A DNA stretch of 64,000 nt. Source: Tubiluchus corallicola (Eukaryota; Priapulida; Priapulimorpha; Priapulimorphida; Tubiluchidae). How positions within the stretch are numbered: the stretch's first letter is position 1; every line of letters begins with the position of its first letter. Made by a program: the position numbers and the translations under genes. Positions 1 to 11,612 of this stretch are shown piece after piece. The notes beneath the pieces are model-generated. The model ran no database searches, was not told the origin of the DNA, and saw only the letters and a list, made by a program, of their open reading frames with translations. The stretch covers positions 406,257-470,256 of the forward strand of contig JAQGDQ010000162.1 of NCBI GenBank assembly GCA_030141605.1, written 5' to 3'.

Positions 1-169
1 CTAATAGTCAAAAAGCTAATACTAAAATCATTGCCCTGATTTAAGCCAAACTTTTTTCGCGCTGTGACAGCCTATCCTGTATTTAAACTACCCTAATCGC
101 CCGTGTCTTACTTTTGACCACAGCTAAAGCAGCCCCCTCTATCCTATGTTATCCATCTACTCTGAACAA

Positions 170-640
170 CCACATCTTGCCCTGGCCTACTGTTTCTTAC
201 CTACCTTACATTACCGTACCTTACGTTACCTTAGCTTTCCTTACTCTACCATACCATAGCCTTCCCTTCCATTACCATACCTTACAGTACCTTAACTTAA
301 CTTACCTTGCCATACCTTACTTTACTTTACTTTTTCTTTACCATACCTTACCGTACTTTAGCTTAGCTTACCTTGACGTACCTCACTTTACCTTACCTTA
401 CATTACCTTACCTTACCTAACCTTACCTTACCTTACCTTACCTTACCTTACCTTACCTTACTTTACCTTACCTTCCTTACAGTACCTTAATTTGCCTTAC
501 CTGAACTTACCTTACTTTACATCATCCTGTCTTTTCTTACACTTGCACCTTCATGCTTTGTCATATCTGAAATTTTCTTAACTTATCCAAACTTACCTGC
601 CTTACCATACCTTACTTTACCTTATCTTATCTTAGCCCGA
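170..640. repeat. Imperfect CTTAC pentanucleotide repeat
   Basis: A degenerate array of the 5-base unit CCTTA, purest at about 400-470 and decaying on both sides. The long open frame over it (114-581) reads as Leu/Pro/Tyr-rich repeats and is an artefact of the array. Positions 1-169 and 641-912 show no gene; they presumably lie in the intron upstream of the first receptor exon in the window. Confidence 0.9.
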
Positions 641-912
641 CTCGTCTCTACTCAGATTTTCGCCCCCCCCCAACACCTTTTGACACACTTGTTAGTACCG
701 TCTGTACTCCATTAAAAAACCTTTTCCGATTTTTTTTCATGTTATTTAACTATGTTTTGAGGACATCCTTTAAAGCAATCCTCCAACATTGAAGCAGATG
801 CAGCAGTTTTGTTTTGTACAAGAGTAACAGTCAGTTAGCAACTGATTTTTGGTCTTTCTTCGCTGTCACAATTATTAACAAAGATTAAATCTGAAAATGT
901 TTTTTTTCAAAG

Positions 913-3900
913 ATGGTAAAGAAATGGAAACAATGGGCTACTATAATCAGCTTACAGATGAAATCACTTGGGCAGATGGAAGAAGTGGTGTCGTTTTTCC
1001 AGGTAAGCTAACCAAAAGCATAAAGTGAGCAAACACATTAGCTTGCGTTGTGATTCCGGATCGGAATCCAGTTTTACTTATAGTAGAACTTTTCTTTTTT
1101 TAACGAACACATTGTAATAGTTAATTCTGGAACTCATCAGAATATGTGTCCTCAACATTTGCAACTCAACGGAACACCGTTTCACAACATGTGTGCAATA
1201 TGTGTGCAGCTCAGCAGAACATGTTTCCGCAACATGCGTGCAGTGCTTATGCCCTCTGCCAAACATGCTTCCGCAACACGTGCATATTATTTGTGCAGCT
1301 CAGCAGAACATGTTTCCGCAACATGCGTGCAGTGCTTATGCCCTCTGCCAAACATGTTTCCGCAACACGTGTACATTATTTGTGCAGCTTAGCAGAACAT
1401 GTTTCCGCAACATGCCTGCAGTGCTTATGCCCTCTACCAAACATGTTTCCGCAACACGTGTACATTATTTGTGCAGCTTAGCAGAACATGTTTCCGCAAC
1501 ATGCCTGCAGTGCTTATGCACTCTGCCAAACATGTTTCCGCAACACGTGTACATTATTTGTGCAGCTCAGCAGAACATGTTTCCACAACATGCCTGCAGT
1601 GCTTATGCACTCTGCCAAACATGTTTCCGCAACACGTGTACATTATTTGTGCAGCTTAGCAGAACATGTTTCCGCAACATGCCTGCAGTGCTTATGCCCT
1701 CTGCCAAACATGTTTCCGCAACACGTGTACATTATTTGTGCAGCTTGGCAGAACATGTTTCCACAACAAGTCTACAAAGTTTTTGCAGCTCTTTTAAAAT
1801 AATGCAACTCGTGCAAAAGACACTGCAACTGATCACAAATTTTTTTTCGTTTACTGTAAGTTGAAGACATATTATGAAATATGCCTCCTTCATGAGCAAA
1901 TTGAACTGTTCAGAACAATTTTTTGAATATCCCTGGCGCGTCAGTCTATGTTTCAAATAGCAGTACAACATAATTTGTTCATGAAAAATCTAGATATAGT
2001 TTTGCGTCACTCAAGATCGCATGTTAGTAATTAAGAAAAATAATTGTAAATCATTAAAACAGTAGAGCAATGGTTTTGTCATCTACATGAGTCGCATTGG
2101 AGCATGAAATTAAAAAAATTACGGATAATGCTGTTAAAATTTGTTTAAATGCACACTGGATTAGAGAAATTGAAACTAATCATTTAGAAAAGAATCAGCT
2201 TATATCTTCTACACTACTTTCCGTAAATCAAGTGTCTAGTGACGTTGTCATGGTTACCAAAATTATGCCAAATTTCCATTATTTCTCTTAGATAAGGAGT
2301 AACTCAATATCGAACATCTTCAGATTCGTTCACTTTATGCACGTTTGCGGGTGAGAGAAGATAGACTTGATTCCAAATTTGGCCCGTTCTATCTCGTACA
2401 TAAATATGCACTGTCATGATGTGACAGATTTTACATAGGGCAGGCCTTGAGATAACCTCAGTTTAGAATTAATGAGTTTCGAATCTAAATTTGATCCTTC
2501 CTATTTCGCATATTATGCTTGTCATGGATGTGACAGATTTTACATAGGGCGAACCACGAGACTTCAATTTAGAATTTATGAACATGTGAAACGTGTGTTC
2601 TGTTTCTTGAACATGGTTACAAATGCAATTTGTTGTTTGAAGGAGCACTTTTCTGTTTTAGATGTTGCAGATAATAAGTTTACTTTGCTCATAAAGGAAG
2701 CCTATTTCATGAAAATACTCCAACTTGCACTAAAAGCAAGAACGTAAGGAAACAGAAAACCGAAACTCTTTTTGCAGGCAAAAATCCCGATGTACCGCCC
2801 AGGGACTTCTACCAAGAAATACACATTAAAGAGACAATCTCACGCAAATTGTTTGTCTCCATGAGCTGCATTGCTTCAACAGGAATCGTCTTTGTCACGT
2901 TTTGCTTAGTTTGCAACCATCTGTTTCGTAATAGAAAGTACGTAATCCTTTTTCCTACCTTTATTTTACATAGCAAAGATCAAGTAAGGGAAAAAGTAAT
3001 ACTAAGTGAAAAAAATTATAAAAGGTAATCATGTGGGTTTTATTACTCAGTACGGCAAGCTAAGATGGATAAACTGCGATGAAGTTTATCCTGTACCAGA
3101 ACAAAGTGCGGTAAATCAACTTGGAATGTACGATAAAGGAGCAGTCAAGTTTCTGTGAAAACAGAAACGTCTATAGTGCAAAGGCATAGAAATTTTGAGA
3201 AACATGTAAAAATTCGAAGAAAAGAGAATTTTGAAGTAAATCACCAAGAACAAAGAAATTATGTGCTACCTTCTTATAAACAACATAATTGTGTAACTTC
3301 TATCGTTTAATCTGAAAACAAATAGGATAATTTCATATAATTTTGCTCAATTTTATAGCGAAATTTAAATCTAATTGTTCTAATTAACTTTTACAACATT
3401 TTACGCAAATTATAAAATTTAATCTCTAGTCTAATTAATCTAATATTTTAAATAAACAAAGGTTCAAGATTTAAGAAACTAATAAATCAACTTGCATGGT
3501 AATCTTCTATAAGTGTAATTATGAAATTATATCAACAAATCAATGAATGACGCTAAACGATCTATAACTGTGAATGCCTCAGTGACTCCAACCTATAGGT
3601 AAGTGTATAGGTAAAGGACCGGTCACACGACCTGTTTAAAAGGAAACCAATTTATAACAGAAAAGAGGGGGCAATGCAATCTTAAATCAGCAGAAGTTAT
3701 ATTTCTTAACGTTACTCTTACCTGTTTGAAAACCTATGTAATTGGAAAAAAATTCTTAATTTAAATTATTCGCGCCACCTGGTAAAATGGGACTGCATCG
3801 CCATCCCATTGTGCACCACTGATTCACTAGACATGCATTATTGATTTTATTGATAGAATAAAGTAATTTAAACTTTTCCTTAGTCCGCGAAGAGTAGGCT

Positions 3901-6900
3901 GTCAATGCACTGATTGTTTTTCCTACTTTATGCAATTTTGTATAAACTTATCGTTAAAAAGGCTGCGCCTATATAACAGCGTCGTAGGAATTTACACGTT
4001 TAAATTTACAAGTTTTATACAGTGTTACTGCAAACGCAAGCTCTGCATGCAATGGGAAAGCATGTAAATGCACCGAATTTCAAGACGAATTTTTAAGCTT
4101 TATTTATGAAGGGTGTTTTCTTATGCTATAAGATACTTGCAAATTGAACGAATGTAATTGTTGCGTGATAGTGATAAAGATGAAAGTAAACAACTTACTG
4201 TGTTATTGAAATTAAGAAAAGCAGGCTGCATGATAATAATGATAAAAAAGTGAAAATCATGTAACTGTAAAAGCTAATGAAAATGAAGCGAATTCAATTT
4301 TAACTTCATAATATATTGATTAGTTTAAATGTACGGCCATTACAGAATGTAAACGTTTTCCTGTGGCGAAAAGTGACATGCAATTGCCTACGTTAAAGCA
4401 GGTTGAGATTTCATCTTCTGCCGTATTTGCTGTAGATGTAAATTAGCCAGCGGATCAACCTGGTCCCTTGTAGGTGTAACGTGGTGTAAGCGCTGATACA
4501 CCGTCACGAGATCTAGACAATACGTATGGACTGTTTACCCAGTTTATTTGCCAACAGATGGCACCTGCAGCGATTGCGACAGTTTTCGTGTGGTGTCACC
4601 TGTTGTCAAATGAACTGCATAAACATACGTATTGTCTAGGTCTCGTGACGATATATAAGGGCTTACATTTTTAGGTATGACACATGTTTTGAAAACAATA
4701 AAAATTTTGACCGAGTAAAAATGAAGATGTGGTAATAGAAGTAAGATCTGGTGACATGGTTTATATTGAACGTTGACAATAAGGGCTAACACTACCACAC
4801 ACGCACACACACACGCACACGCACACGCACTCACACACACGCACGCACGCACGCACACATACACACACCCACACACACACCCACACACACACATACACAA
4901 TGAAGTGACAAAATGCAACACACACGATGAAGTGACAAAATACAACAACAATGAAATGACTACAAAGTACATCTATACAACCATAAAAGAGTTTACTAAT
5001 CGTGGGTTGAGGTGGTTGGACCAGCAAAAAGCGGCAAAAGCTTTTCATACTGACCAGATGCACAACTTGGTTTCAGTGTCGCTTAACTGAAACTTACACA
5101 TTAAACGAAAAAGGCCGTTCAACTGTTCAGTACAACATTTTAAATATTCAATTTAAATTTTAGCCGTTTTATCGTGTTTTCAAAGGATAATACGCCTGTC
5201 TAGTCCGAAGATGAACAACGTTATTGCAGTTGGATGTATCTTCTGTTATTCCACGGTGTTTGTTTTTGGGATGGATAGCAACATGGTCTCCATTCCTGAA
5301 CATTTTACGAGGGTTTGCCAGGTAAATAAAATGTTTGTGTTACATCGAGGTACGAAAAGGTAAAAATGTTGAAATTGATGATAATAAAGTTGATGTTGAT
5401 GATAACGCTAATGGTGGTGGTGGTGCTGCTGCTACTGCTAATGATGATAATGATGGTGGTGGTGATTTTATTGATGATGCTGAAAACGATGATGATGATG
5501 ACGACGACGACAGTAGCAGTAACAGCAGCAACAACAACAGCAGCAACGTGAACAAAAACAATAATAATAACAACAATAAAAACGATGTTAGTGATAACGA
5601 TGATGTGATGACAATGATGGCGATTTCATATCTCAAAAACGATGACAAAGATAATGACGATAAGGACAACGACAATGAAAACTGTGATGATGATGACGAC
5701 GATGATGATGACACCATCACTTTTTAAAGAGGCCTCATTGGAGTTTTGCAGCAACGCACTAATCCCGCAAAAGAAACAGACTTTAGGATTTACTAAAATA
5801 TATTCTTTGCTTTTCTGTTTCTTCAGGCAAGACTAATACTTTTATCCTATGGCTACACATTGCAATATGGCGGATTATTCTTGAAAACTTGGCGCATTGC
5901 AACAGTCTTCAATTCAGTGAAAAGAGGTCAGACAAAAAGAATTGTAAGTTTGCTGACTATCCAAAATTGTTATGGCCCTTTGCCTACTTTAATATTTTTA
6001 TATTTTATCTTAGCTTGCACCGCGTTGTATTTAATGTTCCCTCTTTTGAAGAGGTTCTAATATAATTTCAACACATAAAAATTAATCACTATGTTAGATT
6101 TAAAGGGGTACCTAAAGTAAGTTTCAGAAAAATCGCCTTAAAAATTATATCACTTTATAGCAATTTTATGCGTATATCGTACTCGCGTTGAAAGGATTTT
6201 GTATTTGTTTTCATCTTAAATTTCCGGCGACACTCTTCTGACCGCTCTATTACGTGCGTCACCTACGCACAACGTAAGTCAAGGGAAGGAAAGGAAATGT
6301 TAATCTATGTCCCAAAAATTTCCATGCAAAATTATGTTACTTAGCATTTCGCTTACCTGCTTGAAAGTCTTATGTAACTAGAAAAAAATTATTAATTATT
6401 TAAAATGCTTTCACCAATTGGTAAAATGTCGCTGACTCGCCCTCCAGGGTGCACCACACACTAATCAAAAACGTATTTTTAATCTAACTGACAAGATACA
6501 GTAATTTTAAATTTTACTCATTTGGTGACGTGTGAGGTACGAATGCTCTGATTATTTTTTCAAACTTTACACAATGTTATTCTCTAAACTTGTTTCAAAA
6601 GACTTCGTCGTCAAAATACGACAGCGTCTAACGGTAATCGTGGGAGTTTAAATTTGCATGTTTTATACAGCATTATTGCTGACGCAAGTCTAATATGCAG
6701 AAAGGCAGTATATAAGTGTTGTAAAATTTAAAGACGAATTTTTTAAGTGGAGGGTTTTCTTGTGCTTTAAGAATTTCACGATGTTAAATTTAAGAATTTA
6801 AATGTATATTTCTTTGTCGCTACTAGAGATTTAGATTTTTACGGATGTGAAAAAAATCAATATCAATTGTAATTTATTAATAATTAATTAACATCACTGT

Positions 6901-9900
6901 ATACTTCAATATTTGCAATGCAGTATTAAACGGTGTACTATACAGTATAGAATACAATATTATTACTATTAGAATTCTGCTTCAAGTTGGTGCTTTATAC
7001 AGAATGCATGGAAAAAGCTTGAGATTAAATCATTTGTAGTTTAGGCTTAATTAACATTGAAAAATAAAAGAACGGTATCCTTGTTTTTAATGTTTTTCAT
7101 TGCTGGCTGATTTCAGGAGATTAAGGATGGTACTCTTCTTGGAATCATGGGCGCCATGTTGTTTATAGATACACTGCTTTTGGTCATTTGGCTTCTGGTA
7201 TCACCATTTGAGGGTAATCAACTGCATCTTCACCCACAGGTAAAAGTTGTTATACTTCTTGCGTTTATGAAATAAACAAAATGTCTGACAACTGTCTGTC
7301 TTGTTTTTGCTGTTGGGAATTTATTCTGTAGTTTTTCTCAATTTCAACTACTGTCTAGTTTTATTAACAGCCTAAAATGAAATAAGTTTATGTAATAGGC
7401 ATCCAGAGTTATAGTAATATAAGTGCTAAGCAAAGTAGAAATGTAAGTCTTATCTTACTGTTCTTTATCTAGCTCTGCTTTGTCTTGTATTTTCTTGCCT
7501 TGTCTTCAGTTTTTCTCTGATTGTTCATTGTGTAGTATGGTATGGTGTGGTATGGTATGGTATAGGATAGCACAGCATAATATAGTATAGTAGAGCACTG
7601 AACAGTCTAGCATGTCACAGCGTTGCACAGCATACTAGTGTAGCATGGAGTAGTGTAGTTTGTGTAGTGCAGTGTAGTGTAGTGTAGTGTTGTGTAGTGT
7701 AGTGTAGTGTAGTGTAGTGTAGTGTAGTGTAGTGTAGTGTAGTGTAGTGTAGTGTAGCGTAAAGTAGCGTAGCGTAGTGCAGTGTGGTATGTTCACAAAC
7801 ATGTTTTTCGCATTCCTTTTTTACAATCATCTAATATTCAATGTAGATACTAGAGGAAGCTGATGTCATGCTGTACAAAATTACGGACTGGTGCCACAGT
7901 GAGCATGGAAACATATTCTTGGGACTCGTGTTCACTTACAAAGGTTTAATACTTCTATACGGCGCATTTCTGGCTTGGGAAACCAGGTACGAACGTATTT
8001 TAGCTAAACTATAAGCTTCTCTCTAAAGGTTGTAAAGATAATAACGGTCACACACTATGGCCGAATTGTAATTGTGGATTTTGATTTGAGTTTGTTAAAC
8101 ACTTTTTGTTGCATTGGCCATTGTATCATTAAATTAGGGCTGTTATGTTTGATAAACTAAATGAAATACTGCTGCCTGAAAACACTAATATAGCTGCCTT
8201 AGGAGCTAATGATCTGTTGAAGTTGTTATTGTTTGGGAAAGATGAATTTAATTATTTTGTTAACTGTAAAATATTCCAGCGTATACATGACTTTATATTA
8301 CGTACTAAACGCTTCCAGTAGTTTCTATCTGATACGAGATGCGTCAATCATAAATATTCGTACACTAATATTTCTTAACTTTCATTTGGTACTAATGTCT
8401 AATGTAATCTTGTAGTAAAACTTGTTAGCTTGTGTAGCAACTCAATGATAAGTATAGTCAATTCTTACTGTAAATGTTTTTGTAAGTGTAGATAGTCTGT
8501 TGTGGTGAGGATCCTAAATCACGTTGTCAAACTGTCTGATCCAATCCTATAATAAATACAAGGCGCAATAGACATGTATATTCAAAATAACGTTTTTTCT
8601 GCTTCGTAAACCATGAACCGGAAAAAAACTTGTACATTTAGGAGTGTATCAATAGAGGAATTGAACGACAGCCGAATGATAGGGATATCCATCTACAACG
8701 TGCTCATTTTTTGTGGCATTGGCGTTCCCATTGTCATGCTGGTACACCATCAGAAGAATTTCAACTTCACCATTGTTGCGCTTTTTGTGATCTTTGTCAC
8801 CACGGGAACTGCAGTTCTTGTTTTTATACCAAAGGTAGGAACTAGGACCAATAACCCATACATCAAATGCATCATTTAATATTCTTCTAAATATTTCTGA
8901 AGATATCTTTAACGTCAAAACAAAAGAACAGAAAATTAAATTAAGACCTTATAAAAATGCAAAGGTTTGGATTGAAAATCAAAAGGTCATAACATGAAAA
9001 ATTCTCAACAAATTCGTCAACATAACCATTTCAGAATTAGAATTTCGGAAATTTTAATGGACGAACAATTAACGTAAGTGTAAATAACGAACTGTAAATA
9101 AGAATTCGACCTCCCCTTACATAACAGAGGCTATTACTATTTTCGATTTTACTCTAAATACCATTCACCAGGCAGGGCAACAACAAGTACCATTTTAAGT
9201 TTTTGGTATGACCTGCCGCAGTATCGAACTCACGACCTAGGAAGACGGAAAGTGGAGACTGTACTACTAGACTAAACCGTCTGTCCAGTAAGAAGACCAG
9301 TGCAATGATTCAAGCATCAAGTAGTAATAAATACCAAAAAGCTATACACGTTGTGTTATTAGATAAAAGTCTCATTATGAAGTGTCAATAGAAATTCAAT
9401 CGCTAAAAGACTTGCAATAAAAATCGAAGTTGCAAAATAAAAATCCAGAATTTTTGATTTGAGGATCTACAAATTACGTACATAGCGCAACTCTACGCCA
9501 TACTGCTGCTGTTTTTATAGTTGTTGAAACTGAAGAACAAAGTGGACGTGGTAGTCACAACAATCCAGTCTAAGCCACCAGATGTTGGCAAGCAAAACTC
9601 GCCAGAGTAAACGTGCGTATAGGTGTTTATTCTGTTTATCTTTTCTTTTTCTTCCTTTCTCTTTCCTGTCGTCATTCTTCCAACGACCATCACCTAATAT
9701 AATATTAATGATATTAAAAACTACAAACGTTATCGCTTGATTATAAATAGGTGTTTATCGTTTGACTCTGTTATAGCTTTTCAGGTTTTCTGGCTATTTT
9801 ATTCAAGCCTAATTTATCCTTTGGGTGTTTTCTTTAGAAACAATTTAAAGGACGAAAAAAGGGGTGCCTGAAGTAGGTTTCAGAAAATCGCCTTTAAAAA

Positions 9901-10722
9901 TTATATTACTTCATAGCAATTTTATGCGTATATCGCGTTAAAAGGCACTTTTTGTTTGTTCTCATTTTAAATCTCCCTTTCCCGCAATACTAGTACATGA
10001 CGTCATATACGCACAGTGTTAATCAGGCGAAGAAAAGGAAATGTTAAACTTATGTCCCGAAAAACTTTCCATGCAAAGTTATATTATATAACATTTCGCT
10101 TATCTGCTTGGAAGACTTATGTAACTAGAAAGGAAAATTATTAACTATTTAAAATATTTTCAGCAATTGGTAAAATGTTGTTAACTCACCCTCCAGGATG
10201 CACCACTCACTAACCAAAAACGTATTTTTAATCTTACGAATGTACAGAAAATATAGTAGTTAAAAATTTTACTTAGTTAGTGACTTGTACGCTACGAATA
10301 CTCTGATTATTTCTCAAACTTTACTCAGTGCAATCCAAACTTGTTTCAAATGACCTATTTTCAAAATGGCTGCGTCTAACAGTTATTGCGGGAGTTCAAA
10401 TTTACACGTTTTATACAACGTTACTGCCGACGCTGTTGCAAAAAGGTAGTATGTAAGCAGTATAAAATTTCATGACGAATTTTTAAGCTTTATGTAAATG
10501 GATGGTTTTCTTGTGCTAGCAATGTTGCTATAAGCAAACTAGCTACGTTTGCTTTTTGCTGTCTTAGCTAAATGTTTGTCTGTCTTAGTTAAATACAGAA
10601 AAACACATATTTTTCTGTATTTTTTTCAGGATTTTTATGTATCTGCTTATCTGCCAACTAGATTTCAAAAGTTGCTGGGTAACCTTTGCGTAAATCATCA
10701 TTACGGGGTTTTAAGCCGGTGA
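913..10722 (+). CDS. GABA-B-type metabotropic receptor (class C GPCR), 3' part
   Basis: Eight exons, all GT-AG and in matching phase: 913-1002, 2778-2937, 5186-5321, 5827-5943, 7117-7239, 7847-7986, 8642-8834, 10630-10722 (stop TGA). They give about 350 residues. Exon 1 holds the end of the Venus-flytrap ligand domain (GYYNQLTDEITW). Exon 2 has the linker PPRD and TM1. Exon 3 has TM2, beginning MNNVIAVG, and the cysteine before TM3. Exon 4 has TM3 (CQARL junction), exon 5 TM4, exon 6 the second-loop cysteine (DWCHSEHGN) and TM5, exon 7 TM6 and TM7 ending FIPK. This follows GABA-B receptors segment by segment and keeps both cysteines of the TM3-loop 2 disulfide. After TM7 only about 30 residues remain, so the coiled coil of vertebrate subunits is absent. 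Earlier exons lie outside the window. By family it couples GABA or a related ligand to Gi/o at the plasma membrane; the ligand is not inferable here. Confidence 0.93.
1148..1795. repeat. 89-bp satellite array in receptor intron 1
   Basis: The block GCAGCTCAGCAGAACATG (or its GCAGCTTAGC variant) recurs at 1206, 1295, 1384, 1473, 1562, 1651 and 1740, an exact 89-bp period over about seven units. Each unit contains two related halves (ACATGTTTCCGCAACATG and ACATGTTTCCGCAACACG), so it grew from a roughly 45-bp half-unit. Because 89 is not a multiple of three, overlapping Cys/Ala-rich open frames appear in all frames; none is a gene. Confidence 0.93.
1828..1917 (-). mobile_element. Possible Penelope-like element fragment
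   Basis: On the minus strand the translation contains EQFNLLMKEAYFI, which resembles the stretch NKFTLLIKEAYFM of the GIY-YIG remnant at 2472-2747. It would be a short reversed relic of the same family. No element ends are visible and the match is short. Confidence 0.3.
2370..2747 (+). pseudogene. Penelope-like retroelement remnant: GIY-YIG endonuclease end
   Basis: An open frame of 91 residues at 2472-2747 reads CHGCDRFYIGRTTR near its start, then RIYEHVKR, and ends with FSVLDVADNKFTLLIKEAYF. A Cys-x-x-Cys followed by YIG-x-T, an EH motif and a late Lys-Glu pair is the layout of the GIY-YIG endonuclease at the C end of Penelope-like retroelements. Upstream, 2375-2470 is a decayed second copy of the first part (shared block TGACAGATTTTACATAGGGC), so the fragment is partly duplicated in tandem. 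No reverse transcriptase is present. It lies in intron 1 of the GABA-B-type gene and is dead. Confidence 0.6.
3006..3158 (+). other. Unidentified open-frame fragment in intron
   Basis: A 50-codon stretch without ATG, following a TAA and ending in TGA, reads like real protein: GFITQYGKLRWINCDEVYP, then PVPEQSAVNQLGMYDKGAV. It is not low-complexity and lies just after exon 2 of the GABA-B-type gene. It could be a relic of a transposon or a lost exon. I do not recognise the family. Confidence 0.25.
3666..4126 (+). mobile_element. Family A miniature element, copy 1
   Basis: Non-coding element sharing diagnostic blocks with six other copies in the window: a CTTACCTG(C/T)TTGAAA block, GTAACTAGAAAAAAAT (here GTAATTGGAAAA), GTGCACCACTGATTCAC, a GGCTGCG(T/C)C block and the end GACGAATTTTTAAGCTTTAT followed by a GTTTTCTT end. 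It resembles copies 5 and 7 (short 5' end starting GGGGC). The right flank is a degraded TTAA (ATAA). It lies in intron 2 of the GABA-B-type gene. Confidence 0.7.
4485..4667. repeat. Long imperfect inverted repeat
   Basis: Arm 4502-4528 and arm 4624-4650 are reverse complements over 27 bases with one mismatch. Pairing continues inward with gaps (left ATTTGCCAACAGATGGCACC, right arm complement ATTTGACAACAGGTGACACC) and outward to a TGTAAGC pair at 4485 and 4661. The whole can fold into one hairpin of roughly 180 nt. A foldback or miniature transposon is likely; no clear target duplication is seen. Confidence 0.75.
4797..4900. repeat. CA-rich microsatellite
   Basis: An ACAC/GCAC dinucleotide tract interrupted by GCACGC units. 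Open frames over it on both strands are artefacts. Confidence 0.9.
5372..5725. repeat. GAT/AAC-rich trinucleotide tract
   Basis: Interrupted trinucleotides (GAT, GAC, AAC, AGC) inside intron 3 of the GABA-B-type gene. The Asp/Asn-rich frame at 5335-5727 has no start context or splice support and is a repeat shadow. Confidence 0.85.
6104..6766 (+). mobile_element. Family A miniature element, copy 2 (TTAA-flanked)
   Basis: Flanked by TTAA on both sides (6100-6103 and 6767-6770). It starts AGGGGTACC and its right end is the reverse complement of AGCACAAGAAAACCC. The interior matches copies 3 and 4 most closely (5' block GTTTCAGAAAAATCGCCTT; 3' block GACGAATTTTTTAAG). No coding capacity. It sits in intron 4 of the GABA-B-type gene. 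Confidence 0.8.
7535..7790. repeat. AGTGT pentanucleotide microsatellite
   Basis: The unit AGTGT is nearly pure at 7670-7755, with decaying TATGG and TAGTA variants before it. It lies in intron 5 of the GABA-B-type gene about 55 bases upstream of the exon at 7847. Minus-strand Tyr/Thr-rich frames over it are artefacts. Confidence 0.9.
9165..9295 (-). mobile_element. Probable tRNA-derived SINE
   Basis: On the minus strand the sequence has a tRNA-like head with an A-box-like TAGTCTAGTAG and a B-box-like GAGTTCGATAC about 35 bases later. It does not fold into a clean tRNA and lies inside intron 7 of the GABA-B-type gene, so a SINE is likelier than a tRNA gene. Confidence 0.4.
9860..10517 (+). 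mobile_element. Family A miniature element, copy 3
   Basis: Starts AGGGGTGCCTGAAGTAGG and ends GGTTTTCTTGTGCT, matching copies 2 and 4 along its length (GTTTCAGAAAATCGCC, GTAACTAGAAAGGAAA, CTCCAGGATGCACCACTCAC). Its left TTAA has mutated to AAAA and the right to AGCA. It ends about 110 bases upstream of the last exon of the GABA-B-type gene. Confidence 0.75.
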
Positions 10723-11056
10723 CCAAGGTATGTGCTTAGCACTGAAAGTTAAGCGACACTGAACCTGTTTACTAATTGGATGGATGTTCACTAGGAAAAT
10801 TCCTTCTTGTAGTTTCATCGCCCGTACTGCTTACGTTTATGTGTTGAGTTGTAAAGAGTTTTATGGAGTTGTGTGGAGTTGCACGGAATTTGTATATCGG
10901 TCTACAGCTGAGTTTGGCAACGACGCTTCTGTCGCTTCAGAGGCTTATCCTTCATAACGAGACAGATGCCGGTCCTGCGTTAACCATCAACATAATCACT
11001 AGGCGTTGACGTTCAGTGATGGATTTTCAGCTTGGAGAGTGGTGAACTGCATAAAA

Positions 11057-11121
11057 AATAAAGTCTGTTTCTACAATTATGTGTGTGCGTGACATGAATT
11101 TGTCATTCTATGCAGAATAAA
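11057..11121 (+). terminator. Candidate polyadenylation signals of the GABA-B-type gene
   Basis: Two AATAAA hexamers at 11057-11062 and 11116-11121 lie about 335 and 395 bases after the stop codon. They are the first good matches downstream. Position is the only support. Confidence 0.4.
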
Positions 11122-11339
11122 ATTTTTTGTATATAAATGTGTTTTTAAAGAATTCTGTTAGTTGTACGTCATTGATTCGATGTTCAAACGATGCTCTTTA
11201 TCCACAAATGAAAATGGACCTCAAATTAGACTGAGATGCCTACCAACATCTGTTGTGACCAGCAAAACTGATGGTCAAAACTATTTAGTGAAATTTTCAA
11301 AAAACAGATTTAAAGCTCAGGACTGATATTATAGGGTAA

Positions 11340-11612
11340 TATATCGTAATGTAATGTAGTGTAGGTGTAGTTTAGGCTTGGTGTGATATGGTGCAATGTA
11401 GTGTAGTACAGAGCAGTGTAGGATAGTATAGTGTAGTGTAGTGTAGTGTAGTGTAGCGTAGTGTAGTGTAGTGTAGTGTAGTGTAGTGTAGTGTAGTGCA
11501 CTGCATTGCATTGCTGTGCAGTACAGTGCAGTGCAGTACAGTACAGTACAGTACAGGGCGGTGCAGTAATGTGCAATGCAGTGCAGTGTAGTACAGTATA
11601 ATATATATATAA
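11340..11612. repeat. TAGTG pentanucleotide microsatellite
   Basis: An array of AGTGT/AGTGC/AGTAC units, purest at 11430-11500. It is the same motif as the array at 7535-7790, now 3' of the receptor gene. Minus-strand frames rich in Tyr, Thr, Cys and His are artefacts. Confidence 0.9.
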
